Below are positions 28,298-38,996 of a stretch of 57,252 nucleotides of DNA, one piece after another. Origin of the DNA: a bacterium (GTDB lineage Bacteria > Patescibacteriota > Dojkabacteria > JAKAPS01 > JAJZLI01); assembly GCA_027459825.1 (NCBI GenBank), contig DAIDGT010000006.1:1-57252 (forward strand). The letters run 5' to 3'. The notes beneath the pieces are model-generated. The model was given only the letters and a program-made list of their open reading frames with translations, ran no database searches and had not been told where the DNA came from. Position 1 is the first letter of the stretch, and the number at the start of each line of letters is the position of its first letter. The position numbers and the translations under genes are program-made.

Positions 28298-29326
28298 ATG
28301 GCAAAAACTAATGATCCTAAAAAAGACACGCAGCAAAGTTCATCAACTTCTTTTGATAAGGATGAAACTTTAAAGATAGCTATAAGTCAAATTGAAAAGC
28401 AATATGGTTCTGGATCCATTATGAAGCTTGGTGATCGTCCAAAGGAAAAGGTTGATGTTTACAAAACGGGAGCAATATCTCTTGATTATGCGCTTGGGGT
28501 TGGAGGAATACCTAGAGGTAGAATTGTAGAGATATATGGACCGGAAAGTAGTGGAAAGACTACTTTAGCTCTAAGTATTATTGCTGAAGCTCAACGAGAA
28601 GGTGGAAGAGCAGTATATATAGATGCAGAACATGCCCTAGATCCTAATTATGCAAAGAATATTGGTGTTGATATTGATAATCTGTTTCTATCTCAGCCTG
28701 ATTACGGTGAGCAAGCTTTGGAAATAGTAGAAACTCTAATTAGGTCAGGATCTATTGATATTGTTGTTGTAGATTCAGTTGCTGCGCTTACCCCTAAATC
28801 TGAAATAGAAGGAGAGATGGGGGATGCATCAATGGGAACTCAAGCTAGGCTTATGAGTCAGGCCATGAGAAAACTTACATCTATTGCTTCAAGATCAAAG
28901 TGTACAATTATCTTTATAAATCAGCTTAGAATGAAGATTGGTGTTATGTTTGGAAATCCTGAGACTACAACTGGTGGAAATGCTCTGAAATTTTATTCTT
29001 CAGTTAGAATAGATGTTAGGAGAAAGGAAAGGATTACTAAAGGTGAAGAAATTATAGGTCATCAAGTTATTGCAAAAGTTGTTAAAAACAAAATGGCTCC
29101 TCCTTTTAAAGAGGCTACATTTGAAATAATTTTTCCGTATGGTATTTCTAAGGAAGGCGCTTTAATTGATACTGCAGTGAAACTTGATATACTTCAGAGA
29201 TCAGGTGCTTGGTTTAAGATGGGGGATAAGCAAATTGCGCAGGGAAAGGAGGCATTGAGAGATCTACTAAAGGAAGATAAAAATCTATATAAATCTCTTG
29301 AGAGTGCTGTAAGATCAAAATTTTAA
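28298..29326 (+). CDS. recA: Recombinase RecA
   Basis: [50 protein letters not shown]. Confidence 0.98.
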   Translation: MAKTNDPKKDTQQSSSTSFDKDETLKIAISQIEKQYGSGSIMKLGDRPKEKVDVYKTGAISLDYALGVGGIPRGRIVEIYGPESSGKTTLALSIIAEAQREGGRAVYIDAEHALDPNYAKNIGVDIDNLFLSQPDYGEQALEIVETLIRSGSIDIVVVDSVAALTPKSEIEGEMGDASMGTQARLMSQAMRKLTSIASRSKCTIIFINQLRMKIGVMFGNPETTTGGNALKFYSSVRIDVRRKERITKGEEIIGHQVIAKVVKNKMAPPFKEATFEIIFPYGISKEGALIDTAVKLDILQRSGAWFKMGDKQIAQGKEALRDLLKEDKNLYKSLESAVRSKF

Positions 29327-29332
29327 TAAAAT

Positions 29333-30982
29333 ATGTCTTTGTGGCAAATTGCACCCAAAATTCCACCTTCTCTTCATTATCATGGATTGGATAAAATAAC
29401 TTCACAGCTTTTATATAACAGGGGGGTTATGCCTGATGATGCTAAATCATTTCTTCTTGCAGACACATATTATGACTCGATGCTTTTTACAGATATGGGT
29501 AAGGTTGTAGAACGAATTAGGTTGGCAGTATCTAGTAGTGAAAAGATACTAGTTTATGGTGATTATGATGTAGATGGGATATGTGCAGTCTCAATACTCT
29601 GGGATTATTTATATACAAAAATGCATGCCAATGTGATTCCTTTTATCCCATCACGATTTAATGACGGTTATGGTCTTTCACAAAAACAGGTAGATAAATT
29701 TATTTCAGACGGTACATCTTTAATAATTACAGTTGATTGTGGCATTACTGCTGTATCTGTTGCAGAACATATAAAAAAACTTGGTATTGATCTTATCGTT
29801 ACAGATCATCATCATCCAAAAGATGAATTGCCAGATTGCTTTGCTATTATACATCCTCAAAGAGGATACCCTTTTCAAGAAATTACAGGGAGTGCAGTTG
29901 CGTATAAGTTAATTCAGGCTATTTCTGGTAATTTAGATACTACAGAATATATGGACTTAGTAGCATTATCTACTATTTGTGATATTGTTGATTTAAAATC
30001 AGAAAACCGATCTTTTGTAAAATCTGGGCTCAAGGTTATTAATAGTAAAAAAAGAGTTGGAATAGCCAAATTAATGGAGATATCAAATATTGATTTTGTA
30101 GATGTATACCATATAGGGTATATACTGGGTCCTAAAATAAATGCTAGTGGTAGAATTTATGATGCGTTTGATGGATTGCGACTTCTTAGTACTAAAAAGG
30201 AAGAATATGCTCATCTTTTGGCTGTAAAACTTGATAATCTTAACAAAGAAAGAAAAAAATTATTAGAGGATACTCTCTCTAGTATTATCCCAAAGATTGA
30301 TAGTAGTCTAGATTTTAATCTTGTTGTCTCAGATGACTGGCATGAAGGCATTATTGGACTTGTTGCAGGAAGAATAACAGAAGTTTCAAATAGACCATCA
30401 ATAGTTCTTACAAAAAAAACAAAAGATTTATACATAGGTTCTGCGCGGAGTGTAAATGGATTCAATATAGTTAATTACTTAGAGAAAAATTCATCTCTAC
30501 TTGAGGGGTTTGGGGGACATACTGCTGCTGCTGGGCTTCAGATAAAACAAAAAAATATACCAATATTGAAAAAATCCTTAGAGACAGATGCTAGTCAATT
30601 TTTTAAAAATGTTACAAAGGAGAAAACTATTAATATAGATGATGTTGTTTCTATGTCAAATGTAAATGAATCTTTATATGACGAAATTAATACATTGTCA
30701 CCATTCGGAAAGGGAAATCCTATTCCTGTTTTTTTAATGCAGGGGGTTAAAATTTTATCTGCATATAATGTAGGTAAATCAAATGAATTTTTAAAGATGA
30801 AGTTGACTGATAAAGATGGAGATAGTATTTTTGATGCCATATGGTTTACCCCAAATTTAACTACAGATATTCTATCAACTCTTGCATATATTGATATTGT
30901 TTTCTCTTTAAATAAAAATGTATGGGGGAATGTGTCTAAGATTGAATTTAGAATAATAGATCTAAAACCTTCTGTTTTTTAA
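29333..30982 (+). CDS. recJ: Single-stranded-DNA exonuclease RecJ
   Basis: VYGDYDVDGICAVSIL; ITVDCGITAV; VTDHHHP; GFGGHTAAAGL. Confidence 0.94.
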   Translation: MSLWQIAPKIPPSLHYHGLDKITSQLLYNRGVMPDDAKSFLLADTYYDSMLFTDMGKVVERIRLAVSSSEKILVYGDYDVDGICAVSILWDYLYTKMHANVIPFIPSRFNDGYGLSQKQVDKFISDGTSLIITVDCGITAVSVAEHIKKLGIDLIVTDHHHPKDELPDCFAIIHPQRGYPFQEITGSAVAYKLIQAISGNLDTTEYMDLVALSTICDIVDLKSENRSFVKSGLKVINSKKRVGIAKLMEISNIDFVDVYHIGYILGPKINASGRIYDAFDGLRLLSTKKEEYAHLLAVKLDNLNKERKKLLEDTLSSIIPKIDSSLDFNLVVSDDWHEGIIGLVAGRITEVSNRPSIVLTKKTKDLYIGSARSVNGFNIVNYLEKNSSLLEGFGGHTAAAGLQIKQKNIPILKKSLETDASQFFKNVTKEKTINIDDVVSMSNVNESLYDEINTLSPFGKGNPIPVFLMQGVKILSAYNVGKSNEFLKMKLTDKDGDSIFDAIWFTPNLTTDILSTLAYIDIVFSLNKNVWGNVSKIEFRIIDLKPSVF

Positions 30983-31008
30983 TGGTGTATCGTATATAAT
31001 AGATACCT

Positions 31009-32934
31009 ATGAAATTTTCATCTTTTCAAAATTTACTTGAATATATTAAGCAGAAAGGTGTCAGAGTTGATATACATCTTTTAAGGAAAATGTATGGTGT
31101 ACTTTCTTCGTATACAGAAGATTCAAGTGATCTGACTCTTGTGTTTAATTTATCTCGGCTTTTAATAGATTTTGGGTTTGATGGTGATGTTATTATTGCT
31201 TCATTAGGTCTCTCTTCTTCCTGTAATAGTGAGGTTTTTTTTAGAATTGTTGAAGAACAAATATCTGTGTATGTGTCAGATTTAATAAAAGGATTTTTTA
31301 GGCTTTATGAGATTGGGGAGAGACCTTCAGATTTGCAGAATCAAAACTTAGAAGGACTAAAAAAAATATTGATTTCTTCTTCTTTTAATATATACGCTCT
31401 AGTTTTGTATATTACTGAAAGATTATTATTTGTGTCTTTTCCTGAGCTATTTATGCAGGATAGAAATGAGATTGTCTATGCAAACGATAATTTGAGTATA
31501 TACTCATCGATAGCAGAGTACCTTGGAATGAATGCATTAAAATCTTCCATAGACGATGCTTCATTTAAAATTTTAGAAAAAGAAAAATATAACTCTATAG
31601 AGAGGTTTGTCTTTTCAGAAAATATTTCTTTTTCGGAGTATTTGCGTAACGTTGAAAGGTCTCTTAATAGTGTATTAAAGGATGTTAAGATTAGGGGTCA
31701 AATTTTTGGAAGGAAAAAAAGTACTTATAGTATTTATAAAAAAGTATTAAAAAGAAAAGGTTTTTTTGATGTCTCATATATAAAAAATTTCAGTGATATA
31801 TATGCTTTTACTATTCTTGTGAGTAATGTTGAGGAATGTTATAAGGTTTTAGGCGCATGCAATTCTCATTTTATTAGTATTAAGGAGAAATTTGATGATT
31901 ATATTGTAAATCCAAAGCCTAATGGGTTTAAGGCGTTACAAACATCTTTACATATTTTAGGAGATGTTGTTGAGATTCAAATAAAGACAGAGGAAATGCA
32001 TAATTTTAATGAGTATGGAGGTGCTTCTCATATAGGGTATAAAGGGGCAAAAAATGCTTCGTGGGCATTAATGTTATCAAAGCTTGTGAATAAAGAAGGT
32101 TCCTTAGATATAAAGGAAGTTTTATCTGATAAAATTTTTGTTTTCACACCGGGAAATCTTGTAAAGGAGCTTGATATTGGGGCAACTCCCGTTGATTTTG
32201 CTTATTCTGTACATACTAAAATTGGGAATTCATGTATTGGCGCTAAGGTAAATGGGAAAATGGTTTCTTTGGATAGTAAACTTAAAACGGGGGATATTGT
32301 TGAGATACTAACAGATAAAAATAGAAAAGTCCCAAATGAAGAATGGTTAAATTTTGTTGTGATGTCTTCTACAAAAAAATTTATTAAAAAATTTGTTAGA
32401 GAATCTGTGGTTACTAACACTGAAAATACTATTAAGAAGAATATTCAGTTTGATAGAGTAAGGGTTGATGATATTTTAAAGACTGAAAAAAAAATATCTA
32501 AAGATATTGGTTATAAAGTAATGGTAAAGGGAGTTGTTGGACTCAAAACTGAACTTGCCCATTGTTGTAATCCAGAGTTTGGAGACAATATTGTTGGAAG
32601 AGTTACTATTGAAGGATTGATCAAGATACATAAATCTTCTTGTAAAAGTATTTCAGACAGTACATTAGGAGTTTTTGATGCTTATTGGTATAGAGAAGAT
32701 AGTCAGGGGAGTGGTGCTTTTGTTATTCATGGAAAAGATAGAGTTGGTATATTAAAAGAGATAACTAATGTTCTATCTGAAAATAATATAAATATTTTAT
32801 ATCTTAATACAAATACTTATGATGACAAATTTGACATAGAGGTTGGTTTTAATCTTTTATCAAAGATTGATTTATCTGATATAATGAAGAAAATTTTGGG
32901 TATAAAATCAGTAAAATCGGTAAATATTATATGA
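31009..32934 (+). CDS. RelA/SpoT homologue with degenerate HD domain; synthetase, TGS and ACT regions present
   Basis: GRKKSTYSIYKKV; VEIQIKTEEMHNFNEYGGASHIGYKGAK; TGS VFTPGNLVKELDIGATPVDFAYSVHTKIG; ACT VIHGKDRVGILKEITNVLSENNINI. Confidence 0.85.
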   Translation: MKFSSFQNLLEYIKQKGVRVDIHLLRKMYGVLSSYTEDSSDLTLVFNLSRLLIDFGFDGDVIIASLGLSSSCNSEVFFRIVEEQISVYVSDLIKGFFRLYEIGERPSDLQNQNLEGLKKILISSSFNIYALVLYITERLLFVSFPELFMQDRNEIVYANDNLSIYSSIAEYLGMNALKSSIDDASFKILEKEKYNSIERFVFSENISFSEYLRNVERSLNSVLKDVKIRGQIFGRKKSTYSIYKKVLKRKGFFDVSYIKNFSDIYAFTILVSNVEECYKVLGACNSHFISIKEKFDDYIVNPKPNGFKALQTSLHILGDVVEIQIKTEEMHNFNEYGGASHIGYKGAKNASWALMLSKLVNKEGSLDIKEVLSDKIFVFTPGNLVKELDIGATPVDFAYSVHTKIGNSCIGAKVNGKMVSLDSKLKTGDIVEILTDKNRKVPNEEWLNFVVMSSTKKFIKKFVRESVVTNTENTIKKNIQFDRVRVDDILKTEKKISKDIGYKVMVKGVVGLKTELAHCCNPEFGDNIVGRVTIEGLIKIHKSSCKSISDSTLGVFDAYWYREDSQGSGAFVIHGKDRVGILKEITNVLSENNINILYLNTNTYDDKFDIEVGFNLLSKIDLSDIMKKILGIKSVKSVNII

Positions 32935-33434
32935 TCAGAGTTGTTGAAATTGGAGATCCTTTGCTTAAAAAAAAGTCTCAAAATATTATTAAATTTGATT
33001 CTAATTTGAAATTATTAATTTCAAATATGATAGATTATGGTAAATCTGTAAGTAACTGTATTGGCCTAGCTGCGTGTCAGGCAGGTAAACTTATGAGGGT
33101 ATCTGTAATTAACATTGATGGGGTTTGGGAAGCAATTATAAATCCTAAAATTTTATATAAAAGTGGTGATATGAGTACAGAATGGGAAGGTTGTATGAGC
33201 TTAAAGGATGGTAATCTGTTTGGCAAGGTAAAAAGGTCCAAAAGTGTTATTGTTGAGTATTATGATGAGTATGGAAAAAGACAAGTTGTTAAGTATGAAG
33301 GATTATTTTCCCACTTAATACAGCATGAAGTGGATCATATGGATGGTCTAGTTTTCATTGACAGAATGAAAGATCCTAAAAAATTACTTACGGATCATGA
33401 AATTGAAGCATTAATAGGTGATGATAAAAAATAG
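32931..33434 (+). CDS. def: Peptide deformylase
   Basis: GLAACQAG; WEGCMSL; QHEVDHMDG. Confidence 0.9.
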   Translation: MIRVVEIGDPLLKKKSQNIIKFDSNLKLLISNMIDYGKSVSNCIGLAACQAGKLMRVSVINIDGVWEAIINPKILYKSGDMSTEWEGCMSLKDGNLFGKVKRSKSVIVEYYDEYGKRQVVKYEGLFSHLIQHEVDHMDGLVFIDRMKDPKKLLTDHEIEALIGDDKK

Positions 33435-33658
33435 TGATATTAATTGGCTTTTTAACTACAATATTGTTTGTGTATAAATAAATTTCAGTATTTGTTTTTA
33501 TTGTTGTTACAGTGTTTTTTGTGTGTTGTATTTAAAATATTGCAATTAAATAAGGCTTTCTATATACTCTTTGTTAGAAATACTTTTAGATACAGAGTTT
33601 TTAATGTCGACTGAAAAACTAGTGTATCTGATAGCTATAAAAGGGAGGTGTATTTTTT

Positions 33659-33931
33659 ATGTTGAAAAGTCAATTAGCAGAAAAGGTTGCTTCCAGCACT
33701 GGTCTTACAAAGAAAGCTGCAGCTCAAGCTATAGATGCTTTCCTTGCTGTAGTAACAGAATCTTTACAAAAAGGAGATGATGTTCTTTTAACAGGTTTTG
33801 GAAAATTTGAAGTTAGAGTAAGATCTTCAAGAGAAGGAAGAAAACCACAAACAGGAGCTAAAATTCAAATTCCTGCAACAAAAACACCAGCTTTTAGAGC
33901 AGGTAAGGCTTTAAAAATGGCTGTAAAATAA
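33659..33931 (+). CDS. HU-family DNA-binding protein
   Basis: MLKSQLAEKVASSTGLTKKAAAQAIDAFL...GFGKFEVRVRSSREGRKPQTG; SD GGGAGGTG. Confidence 0.95.
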   Translation: MLKSQLAEKVASSTGLTKKAAAQAIDAFLAVVTESLQKGDDVLLTGFGKFEVRVRSSREGRKPQTGAKIQIPATKTPAFRAGKALKMAVK

Positions 33932-33959
33932 GTTTGATTTTGATAATTTTAATAGAAAT

Positions 33960-33990
33960 AAATCCCGCATAGAAGTGGGATTTATTTTTT
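33960..33990 (+). terminator. Rho-independent terminator after HU gene
   Basis: AAATCCC-loop-GGGATTT followed by ATTTTTT. Confidence 0.85.
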
Positions 33991-33998
33991 ATATAGAT

Positions 33999-34514
33999 CT
34001 AATTTTCAAATGTTGGAAAAGGTAGATTATTTATATCCTGCCCTGGTGGTATAGTTAATCTTGGTATCCTTGTGTCGTGTAAAAAATGAAATGACGCTAA
34101 GGCTTCTGCTGTTTGGTCTTCAAATCTTTGCTGTAGTGTTTCTTCATTGAATGGCTTATGTAGAATTTGTTCAAATACAGGTACAAGCTCTCCTAACGAA
34201 TATATCAAAGAAGGTATTTTTGTTATTCTATTCCCCGTCATTTTTCCATTTGCTGCAGCCCTTACTCTGTGATGTCCGTCTACTATGATAAAATGTCCTT
34301 CTTGTGAAGTTTCTAAATAGCATAGTACAATTGGGTTATCCATTAGATAAAGTATTCCTCCTTTCCTTATTTCTTTTATAGCACTTCTCATTTTTCCTTG
34401 AGAATACTCTTCTCTTCTCTGCCTTCCTCTAAGATAAGGTATAGGAATAATATATTGTCTTCCACCTGGCAAATGTTCTGTCAATTTTAACTCGTCAGGA
34501 TAAAGCTTTTCCAT
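33999..34514 (-). CDS. ParB/sulfiredoxin-superfamily-like protein
   Basis: FIIVDGHHRVRAAANGKMTG. Confidence 0.6.
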   Translation of the reverse strand: MEKLYPDELKLTEHLPGGRQYIIPIPYLRGRQRREEYSQGKMRSAIKEIRKGGILYLMDNPIVLCYLETSQEGHFIIVDGHHRVRAAANGKMTGNRITKIPSLIYSLGELVPVFEQILHKPFNEETLQQRFEDQTAEALASFHFLHDTRIPRLTIPPGQDINNLPFPTFEN

Positions 34515-34603
34515 TTATATAGTATATACTATATGGACTTATTATTCAATATTTTGATAGATAAAACTTATACATAATATTATATCGTACGTTATATTTA
34601 ACC

Positions 34604-35464
34604 TTAGATTTTATTTATGTATTTATCTGTTGTTTGGATAATATCTTTGGGGGGTATATTTGAAATATTAGTGTCCTGTTTCAGAAAAGTGATCTGTTTT
34701 TTCATAAGATGTATTGTAGATTTATTGATTCTATTTTCTAAGTCTTCAATATTGTGTATTTTTCCTTCAATATATTCTAATGTTTCCTTATATCCTATCA
34801 TTTGAAGACCTGGATCATTTTTAGAATATCCAATAGATAATACCTTTTTACATTCATCTATTAATCCTTGTTTTATCATTGTTTTTGTCCTTGATTGTAT
34901 ATTTTTTATTATGTCTTCTTTAGGTATGCTACTTTGTATTAATTTATAGTCAGGATTTAACTTTAGTTCTTTTCCAATATTTGACAAATCAATTTCTAAG
35001 TACCTTATAAGTCTTCTTTTGTTGTGTAAGTCAGAATTATTGAGCTTTGAAAAAAATATAGGATTTTTTATTTTTAATAAATTTTGTATATGTGCTAATT
35101 CTTTAGTTTCTAATTCTTTCCTTTGTGATATATTAGGAATCTCTCCCAGTTTTAAATTGTATATTAATGATTTTATGTATAAATATGTTCCTCCTACTAT
35201 GACAATAGGTTTATCCTTATTTTCTTTAATTATTTTGTTTGCGTCTATTTGGAATTGATAAGCGTTGTATCTTTGATCTGGAGTAATTATGTCTATTAGA
35301 TAGGTGGGGATGTCTATAAATCTCTCTTTATTACTACCTATATCTAAGTATTTATATACTTGTCTGGAATCAGCGCTAATTAGTATCCCATTATATTTTT
35401 TTGCTATCTTGTATGCAATGTGGGTTTTCCCTGATGCAGTGGGTCCTAGTATTACGATTTTCAC
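34604..35464 (-). CDS. miaA: tRNA dimethylallyltransferase
   Basis: ILGPTASGKTHIAYKIA; ISADSRQVYKYLDIGSNK; GGTYLYIKSL. Confidence 0.93.
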   Translation of the reverse strand: MKIVILGPTASGKTHIAYKIAKKYNGILISADSRQVYKYLDIGSNKERFIDIPTYLIDIITPDQRYNAYQFQIDANKIIKENKDKPIVIVGGTYLYIKSLIYNLKLGEIPNISQRKELETKELAHIQNLLKIKNPIFFSKLNNSDLHNKRRLIRYLEIDLSNIGKELKLNPDYKLIQSSIPKEDIIKNIQSRTKTMIKQGLIDECKKVLSIGYSKNDPGLQMIGYKETLEYIEGKIHNIEDLENRINKSTIHLMKKQITFLKQDTNISNIPPKDIIQTTDKYINKI

Positions 35465-36369
35465 TTTTTGTGATTATTGAATTCTTTTTCAATAGAAGTT
35501 AACCCTGAAATTGCTCCAATGTTCATGCTATCAAGTGCTGAAGAAGGAATGACCATTAGCGCTCCTTTTTCTTTCAATCCCTCGAAGAGCATATTCATAG
35601 CTCTTAAATGTAATGCAACTGGGTTGTCTTTATATTGTTTTGCTGCCTCTTCAAAACTTTTTGCAATTATTCTTTCTGAATCTCCTAGTATTACTCTTGC
35701 CTCTCGTTCCCTCTCTGCCTGTGCTTTTTGTGACATTGCATTCTGAAGGCTTTCTGGAATGATTACATCTCTAATTTCTACAGAAATAACTTCAATACCC
35801 CATGGATTTACTCTTTTTGCAATTACATCTTTGAGTGTTTCGTCAATTACCTCCCTTTCTGATAATACTTGAGAAAGCTCACTCTTTCCTATGACATCTC
35901 TAAGTGCTGTTTGTGCTGCAAGAACGACACTACTTTTGTAATTTTCTACTTCAAGTCCTGCCATTTTTGTATCTACTACCCTCCAGAATAGTATTGCTTC
36001 TACAGATACAGGAACATTATCTTTAGTTAAAGTTTGTTCTGCTTTAATAGGAATAGAAACTGTTCGTATATCTACCCAGTATGGAATATTTTCTAAAATT
36101 GGTATCATAAAAAATATCCCAGGACCGGATATTCGGGAGAATTTTCCTAGTCTTAGAATTATCACTCTTTCCCATTGTGATGCTGTTTTTACTGAAGCAG
36201 AGATTATCCATGCAATTATAAGAGTGATAATCCATATAGTTACTGCAGTCCCCATTGCGGATTTCAAGTCGGGAATTGATATAGAAAATCCAACGATTAG
36301 TACGATTAAAAATATCAAAGAAGATATTGGGCTAAGGTGAACTTGATTCTGATTACTATACTGATCCAT
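35461..36369 (-). CDS. SPFH/Band 7 (stomatin-like) protein
   Basis: TM then QWERVIILRLGKFSRISGPGIFFMIPILE; VEIRDVIIPESLQNAMSQKAQAEREREARVI. Confidence 0.93.
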   Translation of the reverse strand: MDQYSNQNQVHLSPISSLIFLIVLIVGFSISIPDLKSAMGTAVTIWIITLIIAWIISASVKTASQWERVIILRLGKFSRISGPGIFFMIPILENIPYWVDIRTVSIPIKAEQTLTKDNVPVSVEAILFWRVVDTKMAGLEVENYKSSVVLAAQTALRDVIGKSELSQVLSEREVIDETLKDVIAKRVNPWGIEVISVEIRDVIIPESLQNAMSQKAQAEREREARVILGDSERIIAKSFEEAAKQYKDNPVALHLRAMNMLFEGLKEKGALMVIPSSALDSMNIGAISGLTSIEKEFNNHKK

Positions 36370-36418
36370 GATTAATTGGTATTCTACACCTTTGTAATAT
36401 TTATTTCTATATACCTAT

Positions 36419-37261
36419 TTATTTAGTTAATGTTTTATATTTATTTTCTGCTAAAATTACAATTTCTTCTGCTACAGAAATTCCTGTACATTTCTCAAAT
36501 TCTGTAAACACAGGAGATCTATTCACTTCTAATATGTAATATTCTCCATCTTTGGATATGACTAAGTCTATTCCCCCTATATCTAATAATGTTGCTCTTC
36601 TACATTCATTTGCAATTTCAATTTCTTTTAAATTAAGTTTGTATGCTTTTCCTATTCCTCCTTGAGCAATATTTTTTATAACATTTTTTGTATTGACTTT
36701 TTCCATTCCAAGGTGAAGTACTTTTTCTCTGACGAAGATAATTCTTATCTCTTTTTGCGCTTCAATATAGTCTTGAATCATAAAATGAATGTTATTATTA
36801 TCTGCAATGATTTTTTTTGCTTCATTTTTATTTTTGACTAAGTATACATTTCTACCCTTTTTTCCTCTTATGTCCTTAATTATTGCTGGATATGTAAATT
36901 TATCTATATCCTCTCTTTGAGGGTTTATTATAAATCTTGGGATATTAAGCCCTTCTTTATGTTCTATGTTTTTTATATTAATTATCTTCTTGTAACCAAG
37001 ATCTTCATCAATTAATATCTTATTGTTTTTATATAAATATTTTCCTATAAGTTGTGCAAAGTCAGTTTCTACTCCTCTGATGATGTACACATCAAATGAC
37101 AAAAAATCCACCTCTTGAGAGTGTATTTCTAATCTTCGATTTGAGTATGTATAGCTCAAAGTTAATGCTGAGATTATTTTAAATTCATGGCCCCTTCCTA
37201 TGGCTTTAGATTGAATACTTTGAGATATCGGACCTTCTTTTCCTATTAGTAGTATTTTCAT
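36419..37261 (-). CDS. RimK-like ATP-grasp ligase
   Basis: KDIRGKKGRNVYLV; MIQDYIEAQKEIRIIFV; GGIDLVISKDGEYYILEVNRSPVF. Confidence 0.85.
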   Translation of the reverse strand: MKILLIGKEGPISQSIQSKAIGRGHEFKIISALTLSYTYSNRRLEIHSQEVDFLSFDVYIIRGVETDFAQLIGKYLYKNNKILIDEDLGYKKIINIKNIEHKEGLNIPRFIINPQREDIDKFTYPAIIKDIRGKKGRNVYLVKNKNEAKKIIADNNNIHFMIQDYIEAQKEIRIIFVREKVLHLGMEKVNTKNVIKNIAQGGIGKAYKLNLKEIEIANECRRATLLDIGGIDLVISKDGEYYILEVNRSPVFTEFEKCTGISVAEEIVILAENKYKTLTK

Positions 37262-37356
37262 AATATTTGCCCATTATAACATTGCTGTCTTTTATTACAA
37301 TAACCTTGTTTTCATGTAGTTCTTGACAGGAACTATTAATATGTATTAAATTGTAT

Positions 37357-37383
37357 GTGGTGAAAAGTGGTGAAGAGTGGTGA
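37357..37383 (+). promoter_or_regulatory. Putative MraZ operator: three direct repeats GTGGTGA at 10-bp period
   Basis: GTGGTGAAAA GTGGTGAAGA GTGGTGA just upstream of mraZ; TTGACA (37323) upstream. Confidence 0.85.
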
Positions 37384-37403
37384 TTTAAATTTGTATTGAT
37401 ATT

Positions 37404-37829
37404 ATGCTCATAGGAGAACATATTACAAAACTAGGTGAAAAAAATAGAGTTGCTCTTCCCAAGAAATTGAGAAGTGAAATTGGAGATAAGCTCATTATTA
37501 CAAAAGGTTATGAAGATTGTTTGATAGTTGTATCTCAAAGTAAGTGGGAAGTTATAACGAAAGATTTAATATCAAAACCATTTACTTCTGGATCTGCTAG
37601 AGATACATCAAGGTTTATTTTAGGAGGAGCTGTAGATGTGGAACTGGATGATCAAGGTAGGTTTGTTATTCCTCAAAATTTAGTTTCACATGCCGATCTT
37701 GATGATAGTATTTGTTTTTTGGGGCTTATCAACTGGGTGGAGATATGGAGTTTAGGAAAGTGGAGAGAAAGAGAAGAATATTTAAAAACTAATGGTTCTG
37801 AAATTGCTGAAAAATTGAATGTATCATAA
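37404..37829 (+). CDS. mraZ: Transcriptional regulator MraZ
   Basis: GEHITKLGEKNRVALPKKLRSEIG; DVELDDQGRFVIPQNL; followed by rsmH. Confidence 0.95.
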   Translation: MLIGEHITKLGEKNRVALPKKLRSEIGDKLIITKGYEDCLIVVSQSKWEVITKDLISKPFTSGSARDTSRFILGGAVDVELDDQGRFVIPQNLVSHADLDDSICFLGLINWVEIWSLGKWREREEYLKTNGSEIAEKLNVS

Positions 37830-38715
37830 TGCTGTTCTTTTTAAAAATATAATAGATAATCTGGGTATAGAAAATGGAAAGATATATGTAGATGCAACTT
37901 TAGGGGGAGGAAGTATTACGTTGGGCATTGCAAATAGATTACAAACGGGTACGGTTATCGGTTTTGATGTTGATATTAATGCAATTGAAAATTTTAGTAA
38001 TAAAGGTTTGCAGATCATAAATCCTTTTCATTTTAAGTTAAAAGATGTTGATATTTATCTTATAAATGCAAATTTTAGAAAAATTGCATCAGAACTTACA
38101 AAGATAGGTATTAATCATGTTGATGGTGTTGTATATGACTTAGGGGTCTCATCCTTTCAAATTGATAATCCTAATATGGGGTTTAGTTACAAAGCAGAAA
38201 GTCTACTTGATATGAGGATGGATAAAAATTTGAAAGTTACTGCCCAAGACCTCTTAATGGTTATGTATAAGAATGAATTGGAAGATATGTTTAAGAAATA
38301 TTCAGATGAACCTTTTGCACATACTATAGCTTTAAATATTGTGAAAGAAAGGAAAAAAAAGAAAATTCAGTCATCTTTACAATTAGTGGAAATAGTGAAA
38401 AGTAGTATCAAAAATCAAACTTATCTCTATCGCCATGTAGCTAGGGTGTTCCAGGCGCTAAGGATCGCAGTAAATGACGAGTTGGGCGCTTTGAATGATT
38501 CTCTGCTCCAGCTGCCAACACTTATAGCTTATGGTGGTAGAGTCGAAATTGTAACTTTTCATTCAATTGAAGATAGAAAAGTAAAAAGTTTTTTTAAAGA
38601 AAATACGGATAAGTTTAGATCTTTATATAACAATATAATTTATCCGTCCGATGTTGAAATTAATGAAAATATTAGGTCTCGTTCCGCAAAATTGCGGATT
38701 TATGAAAAAATATGA
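37819..38715 (+). CDS. rsmH: 16S rRNA m4C1402 methyltransferase
   Basis: YVDATLGGGSIT; DGVVYDLGVSSFQID; GFSYKAESLLDMRMD; FHSIEDRKVKSFF. Confidence 0.95.
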   Translation: MYHNAVLFKNIIDNLGIENGKIYVDATLGGGSITLGIANRLQTGTVIGFDVDINAIENFSNKGLQIINPFHFKLKDVDIYLINANFRKIASELTKIGINHVDGVVYDLGVSSFQIDNPNMGFSYKAESLLDMRMDKNLKVTAQDLLMVMYKNELEDMFKKYSDEPFAHTIALNIVKERKKKKIQSSLQLVEIVKSSIKNQTYLYRHVARVFQALRIAVNDELGALNDSLLQLPTLIAYGGRVEIVTFHSIEDRKVKSFFKENTDKFRSLYNNIIYPSDVEINENIRSRSAKLRIYEKI

Positions 38716-38996
38716 AAAATAAAATATTATTATTAACAATTTTTTTATTATTCTTTACTATTATTGCTCAGCTTGCACTTATGAGTATTCTAGACTCATA
38801 TAATTCAAAAGTTGGTAATCTTGTTAGTGAGTATGGATATCTAAACACTGTTAACCAAAGTTTGCAGGAAAAAGTCTCTTCTGCTGAGTCAATTACAAAT
38901 ATACAAAATCAAGATTTAAAATCTGGTTATAGTAGTATTAACTCATATGTATATGCTCCTTCTGGAGGTGTATACAGCTTAAATGTTTCAAAATGA
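38712..38996 (+). CDS. FtsL-like small division protein
   Basis: Position between rsmH and ftsI, one TM. Confidence 0.6.
   Translation: MKNKILLLTIFLLFFTIIAQLALMSILDSYNSKVGNLVSEYGYLNTVNQSLQEKVSSAESITNIQNQDLKSGYSSINSYVYAPSGGVYSLNVSK

Noticed and set aside
33571-33780. 69-aa ORF upstream of and overlapping HU
   Set aside because: Overlaps the HU start out of frame and has no motif; HU has a perfect SD and family match.
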